Shown: positions 35,341 through 44,282 of the stretch, piece after piece
How the letters are laid out: every line of letters starts with the position of its first letter
Position numbering within the stretch: the first letter of the stretch is position 1
Source: Pigmentiphaga sp. H8
Lineage (GTDB): Bacteria > Pseudomonadota > Gammaproteobacteria > Burkholderiales > Burkholderiaceae_B
DNA: 64,000 nucleotides
Direction of reading: 5' to 3'
Assembly: GCF_003854895.1 (NCBI RefSeq)
Contig: NZ_CP033966.1
Span: 5,456,001-5,520,000 of the forward strand
The notes under the pieces: generated by a model
The model's input: the letters and a program-made list of their open reading frames with translations, nothing else
Databases searched by the model: none
Told to the model about the DNA's origin: nothing
Made by a program: the position numbers and the translations under genes

Positions 35341-36594
35341 CTAGGCCATCTTCTCGCGCAGCCACTCGCCGGCCGCGCGCCCGGCGATGCGCTGGCCGGG
35401 CTCCTCGCCCGGCGCCAGCGCCAGGCCATGGTGATTGCCGCGCACGCGCAGGTGGCGCTTGTCGGCGGCGCCGATCTGCTCGTGGATCGTCCGGATGTCG
35501 GCCGGAAAGGTGCATTGGTCCCCGGTGTACTCCACCAGCAGCGTGGGCTGGGTGATGGCGCCCGCGGTCTTCTTCAGCGCGGCGTTGGACGACAGCCCCG
35601 ACCAGGTGGACAGCCAGGACTCGGGCGTGACGACCCGGCCGAACCCCACGCTGCCCCAGTTCGAGACCAGCGGGTTCCTGCCCCACAGCGATCCCGTCCT
35701 GCGGTCCGACGGATCGATGGAGATGTCCCATGAACGCAGATCCGCATCAGTGCGCCATACCTGGAAGATGGGCGCATGCGCCGCGATCCGCTGCTCGGCC
35801 ATCGACGCCCCGCCCGCCTTGACCTTCGCCCGGGCCTCGGCCTTGCGCCGCAGCAGTTCGCGCGCGCGGGCGTCGATGCGCGCCACCCGCTCGGCCTGGG
35901 CGGCACGGTAGCGCTGGACGAATGCCGGATCGTAGGACGCGGCGCCCGTCTCGGCATCGTAGCCGTTGTCTTTCGAGAAGGGATCCAGCGCGGGATCGGT
36001 TTCCAGCGGGTCGTCCTCGGATACCACCGAAGGATCGATGCCGGCCATCAGCAGCCGGCCCTGCCCGGGATGCGGAGACAAGAGGATCATGCCGTCGGCG
36101 CGCGGCATTTCCAGCTCGGCCAGGGCGGTGGGCCGGCCGCCGGGCGTGCGGGCGATGCGCTGCGCGGCCGGCAGCGACGACTGCTGGTTGTAGAGCGTGT
36201 ACAGGCCGGCGCCGCCCGAGTTGCCCAACAGTACGATGTTCTCGTAGCCCAGCGACCGCAGGTGCGCCATGCCGGCCGCCACGTCGAACAGGGCCACCTC
36301 GTGCTCGAGCCGCAGGTCATTGCCGATGGATCTCGACCCCTGCACCCAGCAGGCGCAGCCGGCCTCCAGCACATGAGGCACCATGTAGTGCGTGACCGCC
36401 ATTTCCCGCGGATGCATCAGCGACACGACCGTCTTGCCCGACTCGGCCGTGGTGAACAGAAAACCCAGCGTGCGCTGGCCGTCGGCCGTGCCCAGCGCAT
36501 AGGGCACCACCTGGTACGGCCGGCTCATCAGCCGGGGGTCCCACGACGCGCCTCTCATGCCGGCCGTGACGACCGGCTTGTCGGTAGTGGCCAA
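35341..36594 (-). CDS. Alpha/beta hydrolase of the aroyl-CoA operon
   Basis: This 417-residue protein has the nucleophile elbow GNSGG with S126, a C-terminal GNHHGLA that can supply the catalytic His, and EYTGDQ before it for the acid. It starts with TTG at 36594, with GGAGAC at correct spacing. It is longer than typical hydrolases because of an Ala/Arg-rich helical insert near residues 230-270. As first gene of the operon with ligase and FAD hydroxylase it may hydrolyse the aryl-CoA product or an incoming ester. It has no signal peptide, so it should be cytoplasmic. Confidence 0.82.
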   Translation of the reverse strand: MATTDKPVVTAGMRGASWDPRLMSRPYQVVPYALGTADGQRTLGFLFTTAESGKTVVSLMHPREMAVTHYMVPHVLEAGCACWVQGSRSIGNDLRLEHEVALFDVAAGMAHLRSLGYENIVLLGNSGGAGLYTLYNQQSSLPAAQRIARTPGGRPTALAELEMPRADGMILLSPHPGQGRLLMAGIDPSVVSEDDPLETDPALDPFSKDNGYDAETGAASYDPAFVQRYRAAQAERVARIDARARELLRRKAEARAKVKAGGASMAEQRIAAHAPIFQVWRTDADLRSWDISIDPSDRRTGSLWGRNPLVSNWGSVGFGRVVTPESWLSTWSGLSSNAALKKTAGAITQPTLLVEYTGDQCTFPADIRTIHEQIGAADKRHLRVRGNHHGLALAPGEEPGQRIAGRAAGEWLREKMA

Positions 36595-36644
36595 GGGAGT
36601 CTCCTCGAATTAAATATCACCCTATCAATTAAATTATGCTTTAT

Positions 36645-36659
36645 TTGACATCATGTCAA
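36645..36659. promoter_or_regulatory. Perfect palindrome in the operon promoter
   Basis: TTGACA-TCA-TGTCAA is a perfect 6-3-6 dyad in the AT-rich gap between the hydrolase operon (minus) and the hybrid kinase gene (plus). Its left arm is also a consensus -35 hexamer on the plus strand. It is a candidate operator for the aroyl-CoA operon. Confidence 0.5.
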
Positions 36660-36709
36660 TTATTTCCATCGGAGGGCGATTCACCTTGTTACAGGCCCCT
36701 TGAAAGAGC

Positions 36710-38764
36710 ATGTATAGACTCGCTGTTCGAGCACGACGAGGTGACGCCTTGAGCTTCTCAGCCATGGACTCGGCCCGCCTCCAGGCCGGGGAAAGGGAAC
36801 CCACTCCCGGCGTAGCGACGACGGGGCCCGGAAGCGATACGGACATCGGCTTCCGCATGCTCGTGGACGCCATCGAGGACTACGCCATCTTCATGCTGTC
36901 CCCCGACGGCCGCGTCAGGACCTGGAACGCCGGTGCCGCCAAGATCAAGGGCTATGCGGCCGACGAGATCCTGGGCAAGCATTTTTCCGTCTTCTACTCG
37001 GCCGAGGCCGTGGCGCGCGGCTGGCCCCGCTACGAACTGGAAGAGGCCGCGCTGCACGGCCGTTTCGAGGACGAAGGCTGGCGCGTGCGCAAGGACGGCT
37101 CGACCTTCTGGGCCAACGTCGTCATCACCGCGCTGCGGGATGCGTCCGGCACGCTCAAGGGCTATGTCAAGATCACCCGCAACCTGAACGAGCGCCGCCG
37201 CCAGACCGAGGCGCTGCGGCAGAGCGAGGAGCGGTTCCGCCTGTTGCTCGAGGGCGTGGAGGGCTACGCCATCTACATGCTCGACGCCGAAGGCACGATC
37301 ACGAGCTGGAACACCGGCGCCACACAAATTACCGGCTACCGGCGGGACGAGGTCATCGGCCGGCACTTCTCGATGTTCCATCCCGCCGACGACGCGTCCT
37401 CCGAAGGCCCCGACCGGGTACTGCGCATCGCGCAGGCAGGGGGTCGCTACGAGGAAGAAGGCTGGCGCCAGCGCAAGGACGCCACATTGTTCTGGGCCAA
37501 CGTGACCACCACCGCCGTCTACGACGAGACCGGGCAGTTGCGGGGCTACGCCAAGATCATGCGCGACATGAGCGAGCGCAAGCGCCTGGAGGAACTGGAG
37601 CTGGCCAACCGGCGCATGAGCGAATTCCTGGCCCCGCTGGGCCACGAACTGCGCAACCCGCTGGCGCCGGTGCGCAACGCCATCGGCATCCTGCAGAAGG
37701 ACCCGGACATCGGCCCCACCGCGGCCCGCTGCCGCGACATGATCGATCGCCAGATCACGCACCTGTCGCGGCTGGTCGACGACCTGCTGGACATCGGCCG
37801 CATCACCTCCGGCAAGATCGAGCTGCGCCTGGCGCCGGTGGACATGCGCACCATCATCGAACGCAGCATCGAATCCTCGCGCTTCCACACCGATGCCCGC
37901 GAGCAGCGCATAGACGTGGACCTTCCCGCCGAACCGCTGACGGTGAAAGGCGACATGACGCGGCTGGTGCAGGTGGTCCACAACCTGCTGCACAACGCCT
38001 CGAAGTTCTCGCCGCCGGGAACGGCCATCGCCATCCGCGCCACGCGGCAAAGCCGGTCGGCGTTGATCGAGGTGCGCGACCAGGGCCGCGGCATGCCGGA
38101 GCAGGCCCTGGAGGCGGTCTTCCAGCTGTTCGTGCAGGAAGACCGCGACACCAACCCGACCGACAGCGGGCTGGGCATAGGGCTGACGCTGTGCCGCTCG
38201 CTGGTGCGCATGCACGGCGGCGCCATCTCGGCATCCAGCGCGGGCCCCGGCCACGGCAGCACATTCACGATCCGCCTGCCCCTGGCCGAACCGGCTCTGC
38301 CCGTGCGTCCCATGTCCGCGATCTCGCGCCGGACCTCGGCCGCCAAACGCATCCTCGTGCTGGACGACAACCGCGACTCGGCCGACAGCCTGGCCATGCT
38401 GCTCGAGATCAACGGCCATCAGGCGCGGCCGCTGTACACCGCGGAAGCGGCCCTGCGCATGGCGCCCAGCTTCCAGCCGCACCTCGTCTTCATCGACCTG
38501 GCCATGCCCACCATGGATGGCTTCGCGGCCCTGCGGGCCTTCAAGGCCATCCCGCAAATGGCGCGCACCATCTTCATCGCCATGACCGGCTACGGACAGG
38601 AGGACGACCGCCAGCGCACGGCGCAGGCGGGCTTCGACCTGCACCTGGTCAAGCCGCTGGACGTCTCCCAGCTCGGCCCCATTGTCGACGGGGCCGAGCC
38701 TGCCGTACCATTCGACGCTCCCTGGAACGACTCCGACGACGCAGGCCCCCACGATGAACGATGA
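36710..38764 (+). CDS. Hybrid histidine kinase: PAS-PAS-HK-REC
   Basis: This 684-residue cytoplasmic kinase has two PAS domains (about 48-160 and 172-290), a dimerisation domain with phospho-accepting H312 in GHELRNPLAPVRNAI, an ATPase domain with the N box at N429 (HNASKF) and DQGRGMP, and a receiver with D597 in FIDLAMP. No membrane helix or output domain is present. I kept the ATG at 36710 (GAAAGAG upstream); ATG 36764 is an alternative. Its last 11 bases overlap the GST gene. A partner regulator is not encoded nearby. Confidence 0.9.
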   Translation: MYRLAVRARRGDALSFSAMDSARLQAGEREPTPGVATTGPGSDTDIGFRMLVDAIEDYAIFMLSPDGRVRTWNAGAAKIKGYAADEILGKHFSVFYSAEAVARGWPRYELEEAALHGRFEDEGWRVRKDGSTFWANVVITALRDASGTLKGYVKITRNLNERRRQTEALRQSEERFRLLLEGVEGYAIYMLDAEGTITSWNTGATQITGYRRDEVIGRHFSMFHPADDASSEGPDRVLRIAQAGGRYEEEGWRQRKDATLFWANVTTTAVYDETGQLRGYAKIMRDMSERKRLEELELANRRMSEFLAPLGHELRNPLAPVRNAIGILQKDPDIGPTAARCRDMIDRQITHLSRLVDDLLDIGRITSGKIELRLAPVDMRTIIERSIESSRFHTDAREQRIDVDLPAEPLTVKGDMTRLVQVVHNLLHNASKFSPPGTAIAIRATRQSRSALIEVRDQGRGMPEQALEAVFQLFVQEDRDTNPTDSGLGIGLTLCRSLVRMHGGAISASSAGPGHGSTFTIRLPLAEPALPVRPMSAISRRTSAAKRILVLDDNRDSADSLAMLLEINGHQARPLYTAEAALRMAPSFQPHLVFIDLAMPTMDGFAALRAFKAIPQMARTIFIAMTGYGQEDDRQRTAQAGFDLHLVKPLDVSQLGPIVDGAEPAVPFDAPWNDSDDAGPHDER

Positions 38765-39395
38765 ACTTGTCTTCTACACCCATCCCATGTCCCGCGGCCG
38801 CATCGCGCGCTGGATGCTCGAAGAGGTCGGCCAGCCCTACCGCACCGAGGTGCTGGACTTCGCCACGTCCATGAAGGGCCCCGAATACCTGGCCATCAAT
38901 CCCATGGGCAAGGTCCCCGCCATCCGCCACGGCGGCACCGTGGTGACCGAATCGGCGGCGATCTGCGCCTACCTGGCCGACGCCTTCCCCCAGGCGCAGC
39001 TTGCTCCGCCGCCGCAAAGCCCGCTGCGCGGTCCCTACTACCGCTGGCTGTTCTTCTGTGCCGGCCCCGTGGAAGCGGCGGTCACCAACCAGGCGCTGGG
39101 CATCAGCGTGCCGGAAGACAGGCGGCGCATGGTGGGCTACGGCACGCTGGCCGAGGTGCTGGACGTGCTGGAGACGGCCGTGTCCGGCGAAGGCTACGTG
39201 GCGGGCGACGCCTTTACCGCGGCCGACGTCTACGTGGGCTCGCAGCTGGCCTGGGGCATGATGTTCGGCACGATAGAGAAGCGGCCGGCCTACCAGCGCT
39301 ACGTGCAGCGCCTGACCAGCCGCCCGGCGGCGGCCCGCGCCCAGCGGATCGACGACGAACTGGGCGCGGCCCTGAAGGCGGGCAAGGCCGGCTGA
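38754..39395 (+). CDS. Glutathione S-transferase overlapping the hybrid kinase gene
   Basis: This 213-residue GST begins MNDELVFYTHPMSRGRIARWMLEEVGQPY, with Ser or Met-Ser-Arg at the glutathione site, NPMGKVPAIRHGG with the cis-Pro, and TESAAICAYLADAFP. The C-terminal helical domain has the FTAADVYVGSQL N-cap motif. The start overlaps the kinase stop by 11 bases, so its translation probably depends on the kinase. A sensor kinase and GST in one transcript suggest a stress response, but the link is only positional. Confidence 0.9.
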   Translation: MNDELVFYTHPMSRGRIARWMLEEVGQPYRTEVLDFATSMKGPEYLAINPMGKVPAIRHGGTVVTESAAICAYLADAFPQAQLAPPPQSPLRGPYYRWLFFCAGPVEAAVTNQALGISVPEDRRRMVGYGTLAEVLDVLETAVSGEGYVAGDAFTAADVYVGSQLAWGMMFGTIEKRPAYQRYVQRLTSRPAAARAQRIDDELGAALKAGKAG

Positions 39396-39401
39396 CGCGG
39401 C

Positions 39402-41351
39402 CTATCGCGCCACGTGCAGGAAATGCCGGTGGCGCTCGTACTGGTCCAGGATGTCGCCGATGACCGCGTCGCGGCTCCAACCCATGATGTCATAGTCCTG
39501 GCCGCCCTCGCGCAGGTGGACCTCGGCCCGGAAGTACTTGCGCCCCTCTTCGTTGCGCACCTCGTCGGCGGTCAGGCCGGGGCGCACGAAGGACTCCGGC
39601 CGCACGGCGTAGGAAAAATCCAGGGCCTCCTGGTGCACCACCTCCAGCGCCACCTCGCCTTCCTCGCCGTCGCGCACCCGCGCTTCGTAGCCCAGCTTCT
39701 GCAACTCTTCCACCACGGCCTCCATGGCCGGCCGCACCACGTCGGCGGTGAAGCGCAGCACGTGGGCGCGGCGCGGCATCATGACCATGTTGCGCAGCCG
39801 CGATTCCCAGGGCTCCCCGCCTCCGGCCGGCCGTGAAAGCGCCAACGACTGATAGTGGATGCGGCGCTTGGTGGCGTCCAGCTTCAATGCCTTGAACAAC
39901 CCCCATACCGAGGCCAGCAGCACGATGGAGAACGGCAGCGCGCTGGCGATGGTCGCGGTCTGCAAGGCCTGCAGCCCGTCGGCCAGCAACAGCGCCACCG
40001 CCACCACGCCGGTCAGCACCGACCAGAAAATGCGCTGCCATACCGGCGTGGACTCGGCGCCGCCCGAGGCCAGCAGGTCCACCACCAGCGCGCCCGAATC
40101 GGCCGAGGTCACGAAGAACACCACCACCATCGCGATGGCCACCATGGAAATCGCGTGCCCCCACGGGTAGTGTTCGAGAAAGGCGAACAGCGCCAGCGAA
40201 CTGTCGGCCTTGACCGTGCCGGCCAGGCTGTCCAGGTGCTCGAACAACACCAGGTGAATGGCCGAGCCGCCGAACACCGTCATCCACAGGAAGGTGAAGC
40301 CCGTGGGCACCAGCAGCACGCCCAGCACGAATTCGCGTATGGTCCTGCCGCGCGAGATGCGGGCGATGAACAGCCCCACGAACGGCGACCAGGCGATCCA
40401 CCAGCCCCAGTAGAACAGCGTCCAGCCGCCTATCCAGTCCGTGGGGCGGTAGGCGTAGAGGTTGAAGGTCTTGGCGACGATGTCCGACAGATAGGCGCCG
40501 GTGTTCTGCAGGAAGCTCTGGAGCAGGAAGATGGTCGGCCCGACCGCCAGCACGAACAGCAGCAGGATCACGGCCAAGTACAGGTTGAGCTCGGACAGGA
40601 TGCGGATGCCGCGGTCCAGCCCGCTCGCCACCGACAGCGTCGCCAGCCCGCACGCGATGGCGATCAGGATGATCTGGGTGGCCGTGCCGACGGGCGTGCC
40701 GAACAGGTGGTGCAGGCCGCTGTTGATCTGCGCCACGCCCAGTCCCAGCGACGTGGCGACGCCGAACACGGTGCTGATGATGGCGAAGATGTCCACCGCG
40801 CTGCCCAGCGGGCCGTGGATGCGGTCGCCGATGAAGGGGTACAGCGCGGACCGCAGCGTGAGCGGCAGGTTGTGGCGGTAGCTGAAATAGGCCAGGATCA
40901 GCGCCACGACCGCGTACAGCGACCAGGCGTGCAGTCCCCAGTGGAAGAAGGTGATCTTCATCGCCTCGCGGGCCGCGGCCACGGTGCCCGCCTCGCCCAC
41001 CGGCGGCGCCACCAGATGCATGACGGGCTCGGCCACGCCGAAGAACATCAGGCCGATCCCCATGCCGGCCGAGAACAGCATCGCGAACCAGGTGAAATTC
41101 CGGTAGTCGGGTTCGCTGTGATCGGGGCCGAGCTTGATGTTGCCGTAGCGGCTCATGGCCATGTACACGACCGACAGCAGGATGACGGCCACCGCCAGGA
41201 TGTAGAACCAGCTCGCGTTCGCCAGGATCCAGCTTTGTATCGCGTCGAAGACGTCTCCGACGGCACGCGGGGCGGAGACGGCGCAGACCACAAGCGCCAG
41301 GATGAAAGCGGCCGCGGTGAAGAACACTGGGCGATCTATCGTTGTTTTCAT
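39402..41351 (-). CDS. betT: BCCT family transporter (BetT-like, long C-terminal tail)
   Basis: This 649-residue protein has about 12 membrane helices and the BCCT signatures GMGIGLMFFGVAEPVMHL and LFYWGWWIAWSPFVGLFIARISRGRTIREF with the aromatic substrate box. A cytoplasmic tail of about 140 residues follows, as in E. coli BetT, the proton-driven choline carrier. No choline-oxidation genes adjoin it, although a GMC enzyme lies 20 kb away. GGGGAG precedes the ATG at 41351; an upstream ATG lies at 41375. Choline is the likely substrate, glycine betaine possible. Confidence 0.87.
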   Translation of the reverse strand: MKTTIDRPVFFTAAAFILALVVCAVSAPRAVGDVFDAIQSWILANASWFYILAVAVILLSVVYMAMSRYGNIKLGPDHSEPDYRNFTWFAMLFSAGMGIGLMFFGVAEPVMHLVAPPVGEAGTVAAAREAMKITFFHWGLHAWSLYAVVALILAYFSYRHNLPLTLRSALYPFIGDRIHGPLGSAVDIFAIISTVFGVATSLGLGVAQINSGLHHLFGTPVGTATQIILIAIACGLATLSVASGLDRGIRILSELNLYLAVILLLFVLAVGPTIFLLQSFLQNTGAYLSDIVAKTFNLYAYRPTDWIGGWTLFYWGWWIAWSPFVGLFIARISRGRTIREFVLGVLLVPTGFTFLWMTVFGGSAIHLVLFEHLDSLAGTVKADSSLALFAFLEHYPWGHAISMVAIAMVVVFFVTSADSGALVVDLLASGGAESTPVWQRIFWSVLTGVVAVALLLADGLQALQTATIASALPFSIVLLASVWGLFKALKLDATKRRIHYQSLALSRPAGGGEPWESRLRNMVMMPRRAHVLRFTADVVRPAMEAVVEELQKLGYEARVRDGEEGEVALEVVHQEALDFSYAVRPESFVRPGLTADEVRNEEGRKYFRAEVHLREGGQDYDIMGWSRDAVIGDILDQYERHRHFLHVAR

Positions 41352-41458
41352 GAGGACTCCCCGTTGAAGATGCATGCGCGCGCTCGAAGCGCGCGCGGCG
41401 GGTATCGCCTGCCTGCTTTTTTATTTCACCATGACTTCGGTACCGGACGCCCCCGGCC

Positions 41459-41941
41459 TTACCATTTCCCCATCAGCATCAGCAACCCCGGTACCCAGCA
41501 CGTCGCGACACCGATCAATATCGTGTACGCCCCCAGGAAGCGCAAGGGCTTGCCCAATCCCAGGGCAAGGAAAAAGAAAAACCACAGGCTGGCCCATAGC
41601 AGCCACATGGCGATCAGGCGCCCGTCGCCGGCGACGGGCGCGAAGGCCAGCGCGCTGATCGCCACGAACAGGCAGTACCAGCCCAGCCCGACACCTTTCA
41701 ACGACCGCCACTGCACTACGGCCAGGTACAGGTAGGTGAAGGCGAACAGGAGGCCGCCGGCCACGGCAAACAAATCCGCCGTCGAGACGGCCCGGTAGAG
41801 TCCCAGGCCGTTGATGAACAATGCCAACAGGCCCACCAGCAGATTGAAGGGGGCGGAATCCCTGCCGTCGATACGGCCGGTCAGCCCCACTCCGTTGACG
41901 ATCAGAACGGCCCCGATGAAGAACAATGCCAGACCCAGCAT
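41459..41941 (-). CDS. AmiS/UreI family membrane channel
   Basis: This 160-residue protein has six predicted helices and the AmiS/UreI order of features: MLGLALFFIGAVLIVNGVGL, PFNLLVGLLALFINGLGLY, a FAFTYLYLAVVQ helix, a GLGWYCLFVAISAL helix and WLLWASLWFFFFLALG. Family members carry urea or short-chain amides across the inner membrane. No urease or amidase gene lies beside it in this window. It is divergent from a Bug-RidA pair across 168 bases that contain a perfect palindrome. Confidence 0.88.
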   Translation of the reverse strand: MLGLALFFIGAVLIVNGVGLTGRIDGRDSAPFNLLVGLLALFINGLGLYRAVSTADLFAVAGGLLFAFTYLYLAVVQWRSLKGVGLGWYCLFVAISALAFAPVAGDGRLIAMWLLWASLWFFFFLALGLGKPLRFLGAYTILIGVATCWVPGLLMLMGKW

Positions 41942-42041
41942 GATGAATGCCCATTTTCAGCGTTGAAACTCCGTCCCGGCGCATGCAGGCCGGCCCCCGG
42001 GCCTGGACTCTACCACGGGCGTTCCGGGGGGCCGGGGCCGG

Positions 42042-42057
42042 CGTTAACCAGTTAACG
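42042..42057. promoter_or_regulatory. Perfect 7-2-7 palindrome between AmiS and Bug-RidA
   Basis: CGTTAAC-CA-GTTAACG is a perfect dyad 53 bases before the Bug start and about 100 bases from the AmiS start. Its size and symmetry fit a Crp/Fnr-type half-site pair, and a Crp/Fnr gene lies two genes away. Direct binding is inference. Confidence 0.55.
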
Positions 42058-42109
42058 GACAGTCCCGCGCCATGCGCGCAGAATGGCCGCTTCCCCATGG
42101 AGACCCGCG

Positions 42110-43075
42110 ATGGCATCCCTACGATTCGCGCTGGCGGCGGTACTGGCCTGCGCCGCAACCGCCCCTGCGGCGGCCGATTTCCCGACCCACCCCATCAATC
42201 TCGTCGTGCCTTTCGCCGCGGGCGGTACGACCGACCTGCTGGCCCGCACGGTTGCCGGCGGCATGAGCCGCCAACTGGGCCAGGCGGTAGTCGTCATCAA
42301 CCGTCCGGGCGCCGGCACGGTGGTGGCCGCGCAGTCGGTGGCCAAGGCGCCGGCCGACGGCCACACTCTGCTGGTCGCCAGCAACGCCACCCTGGCCATC
42401 AACCCCCTGTTGATGAAGGACGTGGGTTATTCGCCCACCGATTCCTTCGGCTACGTCTCGCTGCTGGGCAGCGTGCCCAACGTGGTCGTCGCCCGGCCCG
42501 ACGCCCCGTGGACCACCCTGGTGCAGGCGCTGGACCAGGCGCGCGAGCGCCCCAAGGGACTGGCCTACGGCTCGATGGGCGCCGGCACGTCGAACCAGAT
42601 CGGCATGGAACTGGTGGGCCTGCAACGGTCGGCCACCCTGCTGCACGTCCCCTACAAGGGCAGCGCGCCCGCGCTGGTGGACCTGATAGGCGGCAACGTC
42701 GACGTGGTGGTGGACACGCTGGCCGCCACGCTGCCGCAGGTGCGGGCCGGCAAGCTCAAGGCCCTGGCCATCCTGAGCGCCAGGCGCTCGCCGCTGGCGC
42801 CCGAGATCGGCACCGCGCAGGAACAGGGTGCGGGCGAGGTCGACCTGTACTCGTGGTTCGGCATCGTCGCTCCCGCCGGCACGCCCGGTCCGGTCATCGA
42901 CCGCCTGAACGCCGCCGTGCGCGCGGCGCTGGCCGACCCCGGCGTCGCGGCCGCCCTGAAGCAGGCCGCCATCGAACCCTCGGGCTCGACGCCGGCCCAG
43001 TTCGCCGAGTTCGCCACCCGGCAGCGCGAGCTGTATGCCCGTATCATCGAACGTACCCGGATCACGCTCAACTGA
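42110..43075 (+). CDS. Bug receptor upstream of RidA
   Basis: This 321-residue receptor has the signal peptide MASLRFALAAVLACAATAPAAA, then FPTHPINLVVPFAAGGTTDLLART and HVPYKGSAPALVDLIGGNVDVVVD. The ATG at 42110 follows GGAGACC at the right spacing. It is followed after eight bases by the RidA-family gene. RidA proteins hydrolyse reactive enamine/imine compounds, so the imported compound may be an amino- or ureido-acid. It faces an amide/urea channel gene, which fits a nitrogen-containing substrate. Confidence 0.9.
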   Translation: MASLRFALAAVLACAATAPAAADFPTHPINLVVPFAAGGTTDLLARTVAGGMSRQLGQAVVVINRPGAGTVVAAQSVAKAPADGHTLLVASNATLAINPLLMKDVGYSPTDSFGYVSLLGSVPNVVVARPDAPWTTLVQALDQARERPKGLAYGSMGAGTSNQIGMELVGLQRSATLLHVPYKGSAPALVDLIGGNVDVVVDTLAATLPQVRAGKLKALAILSARRSPLAPEIGTAQEQGAGEVDLYSWFGIVAPAGTPGPVIDRLNAAVRAALADPGVAAALKQAAIEPSGSTPAQFAEFATRQRELYARIIERTRITLN

Positions 43076-43083
43076 CGGCCGCC

Positions 43084-43506
43084 ATGCACCCCTACGTCTC
43101 CTTCATCAATCCCACCCGCCTGCCCGCCCCCAACGGCTTCACCCACGTCGCCGTCGCCCCGGTGGACCGGCTGATCATGGTCTCGGGGCAGGTGGCCTAC
43201 GCGCCGGACGGCAGCATCGTCGGCAAGGGCGACCTGGCCGCCCAGACCCGGCAGGTGTTCGAGAACCTGGCGACGGCGCTCGAGGCGGCCGGCTCGGCGC
43301 TGACCTACGCGGTCAAGCTCAACTACTTCGTGCGCGACCTGACCGAGGAAGCCGTGGCGACCATCCGGCGCGTGCGCGCGCCGTACCTGGACGCCGGCCA
43401 GCCCCCGGCCAGCACGCTGGTGGGCGTGGCCGCGCTGGCCAAGCCCGACCTGCTGCTGGAGGTCGAGTGCCTGGCGCTGCTGCCGCCTCAGTATCCGTCC
43501 GAATAA
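43084..43506 (+). CDS. RidA family enamine/imine deaminase
   Basis: This 140-residue protein shows the RidA fold: GFTHVAVAPVDRLIMVSGQVAYAPDGSIVGKGDLAAQTRQVFENLATAL and a C-terminal RVRAPYLDAGQPPASTLVGVAALAKPDLLLEVE, which holds the arginine and glutamate usually found at the active site. It probably deaminates 2-iminoacids or a pathway-specific enamine. It lies directly behind the Bug gene and overlaps the convergent Crp/Fnr gene by 19 bases at its end. Confidence 0.9.
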   Translation: MHPYVSFINPTRLPAPNGFTHVAVAPVDRLIMVSGQVAYAPDGSIVGKGDLAAQTRQVFENLATALEAAGSALTYAVKLNYFVRDLTEEAVATIRRVRAPYLDAGQPPASTLVGVAALAKPDLLLEVECLALLPPQYPSE

Positions 43507-44171
43507 AGCTGCGTCAGCCGCGCCACGTCGGGCACGCCCAGCCCGTTCCGCGTGCGCAGGACCAGCCCGGCGCGCTCCAGGGCGGCCAGCCTCAGGCTGG
43601 TCCAGGTACGGCTGATGCCGGCCATCTTGGCCAGGTCCGCGCGGGTCACGCCCGCGATCACGGCACCCTGCCCGTCGTAGCCGGGCGCGGCCAGCGCGAG
43701 ATCGTGCAGGACGCGCGCCAGTTTCGCCGTGGCCGAATCCAGCACCCTGGGGCCGGACCGCGCGATGCTGTTGGTCGCCAGCATGGCGGCCACGCGCGCC
43801 ACGTTGATGGCGAAGGCCGGCACCGTTTCCATCAGCGCCAGCAGGTCGGCCCGCTCCATGGCCAGCAGCGACGCCGGCTCCAGCGCCTCGCACGATATCG
43901 CGCGGGGCTGGTCCAGCAGCGTGCTCAGCAGCCCCAGGGTCTGGCCGGACGTCCACACGGCCGTGGTGAACTCCTCGCCCGACGGCGCCAGGTGATAGGT
44001 GCGCAGCCGGCCCGCGCGTATCACCCACAGGCGTGGACTGGGCTCTCCCTGCGCGAACAAGGGCTGGCCGCGCGCCAGCTCGCGCGCCGTCATGCGGCCG
44101 CGCACGGCCCGCGCCTGCGCATCGGACAGGCGCTCGAGCAGCAGCGAAAAGGCGGTGTCGGGCGAGGTCAT
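43488..44171 (-). CDS. Crp/Fnr family transcriptional regulator
   Basis: This 227-residue protein has a cyclic-nucleotide-binding-like beta barrel (FAQGEPSPRLWVIRAGRLRTYHLAPSGEEFTTAVWTSGQTLG), a dimer helix and a C-terminal helix-turn-helix (TRADLAKMAGISRTWTSLRLAALERAGLV). No cysteine cluster as in Fnr is seen, so it is not an obvious oxygen sensor. It is divergent from the cfa gene and convergent with RidA. A palindrome at 42042-42057 is a candidate target. Confidence 0.88.
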   Translation of the reverse strand: MTSPDTAFSLLLERLSDAQARAVRGRMTARELARGQPLFAQGEPSPRLWVIRAGRLRTYHLAPSGEEFTTAVWTSGQTLGLLSTLLDQPRAISCEALEPASLLAMERADLLALMETVPAFAINVARVAAMLATNSIARSGPRVLDSATAKLARVLHDLALAAPGYDGQGAVIAGVTRADLAKMAGISRTWTSLRLAALERAGLVLRTRNGLGVPDVARLTQLYSDGY

Positions 44172-44282
44172 GGCGCATTCTTCTAGCCGTCCGGAGAAAA
44201 ATCAACCGAGCCGCATCGCGGGGGATTCATTACACTGGCCGCGTAGCAGCCCCTGTCCTGTCGACCCATCGCGGAAACCACG

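Noticed and set aside
41373..41396. GCGCGC-rich inverted repeat near the BetT start
   Set aside because: Short CG alternation of this kind is expected by chance at this base composition and it overlaps the upstream alternative start codon.
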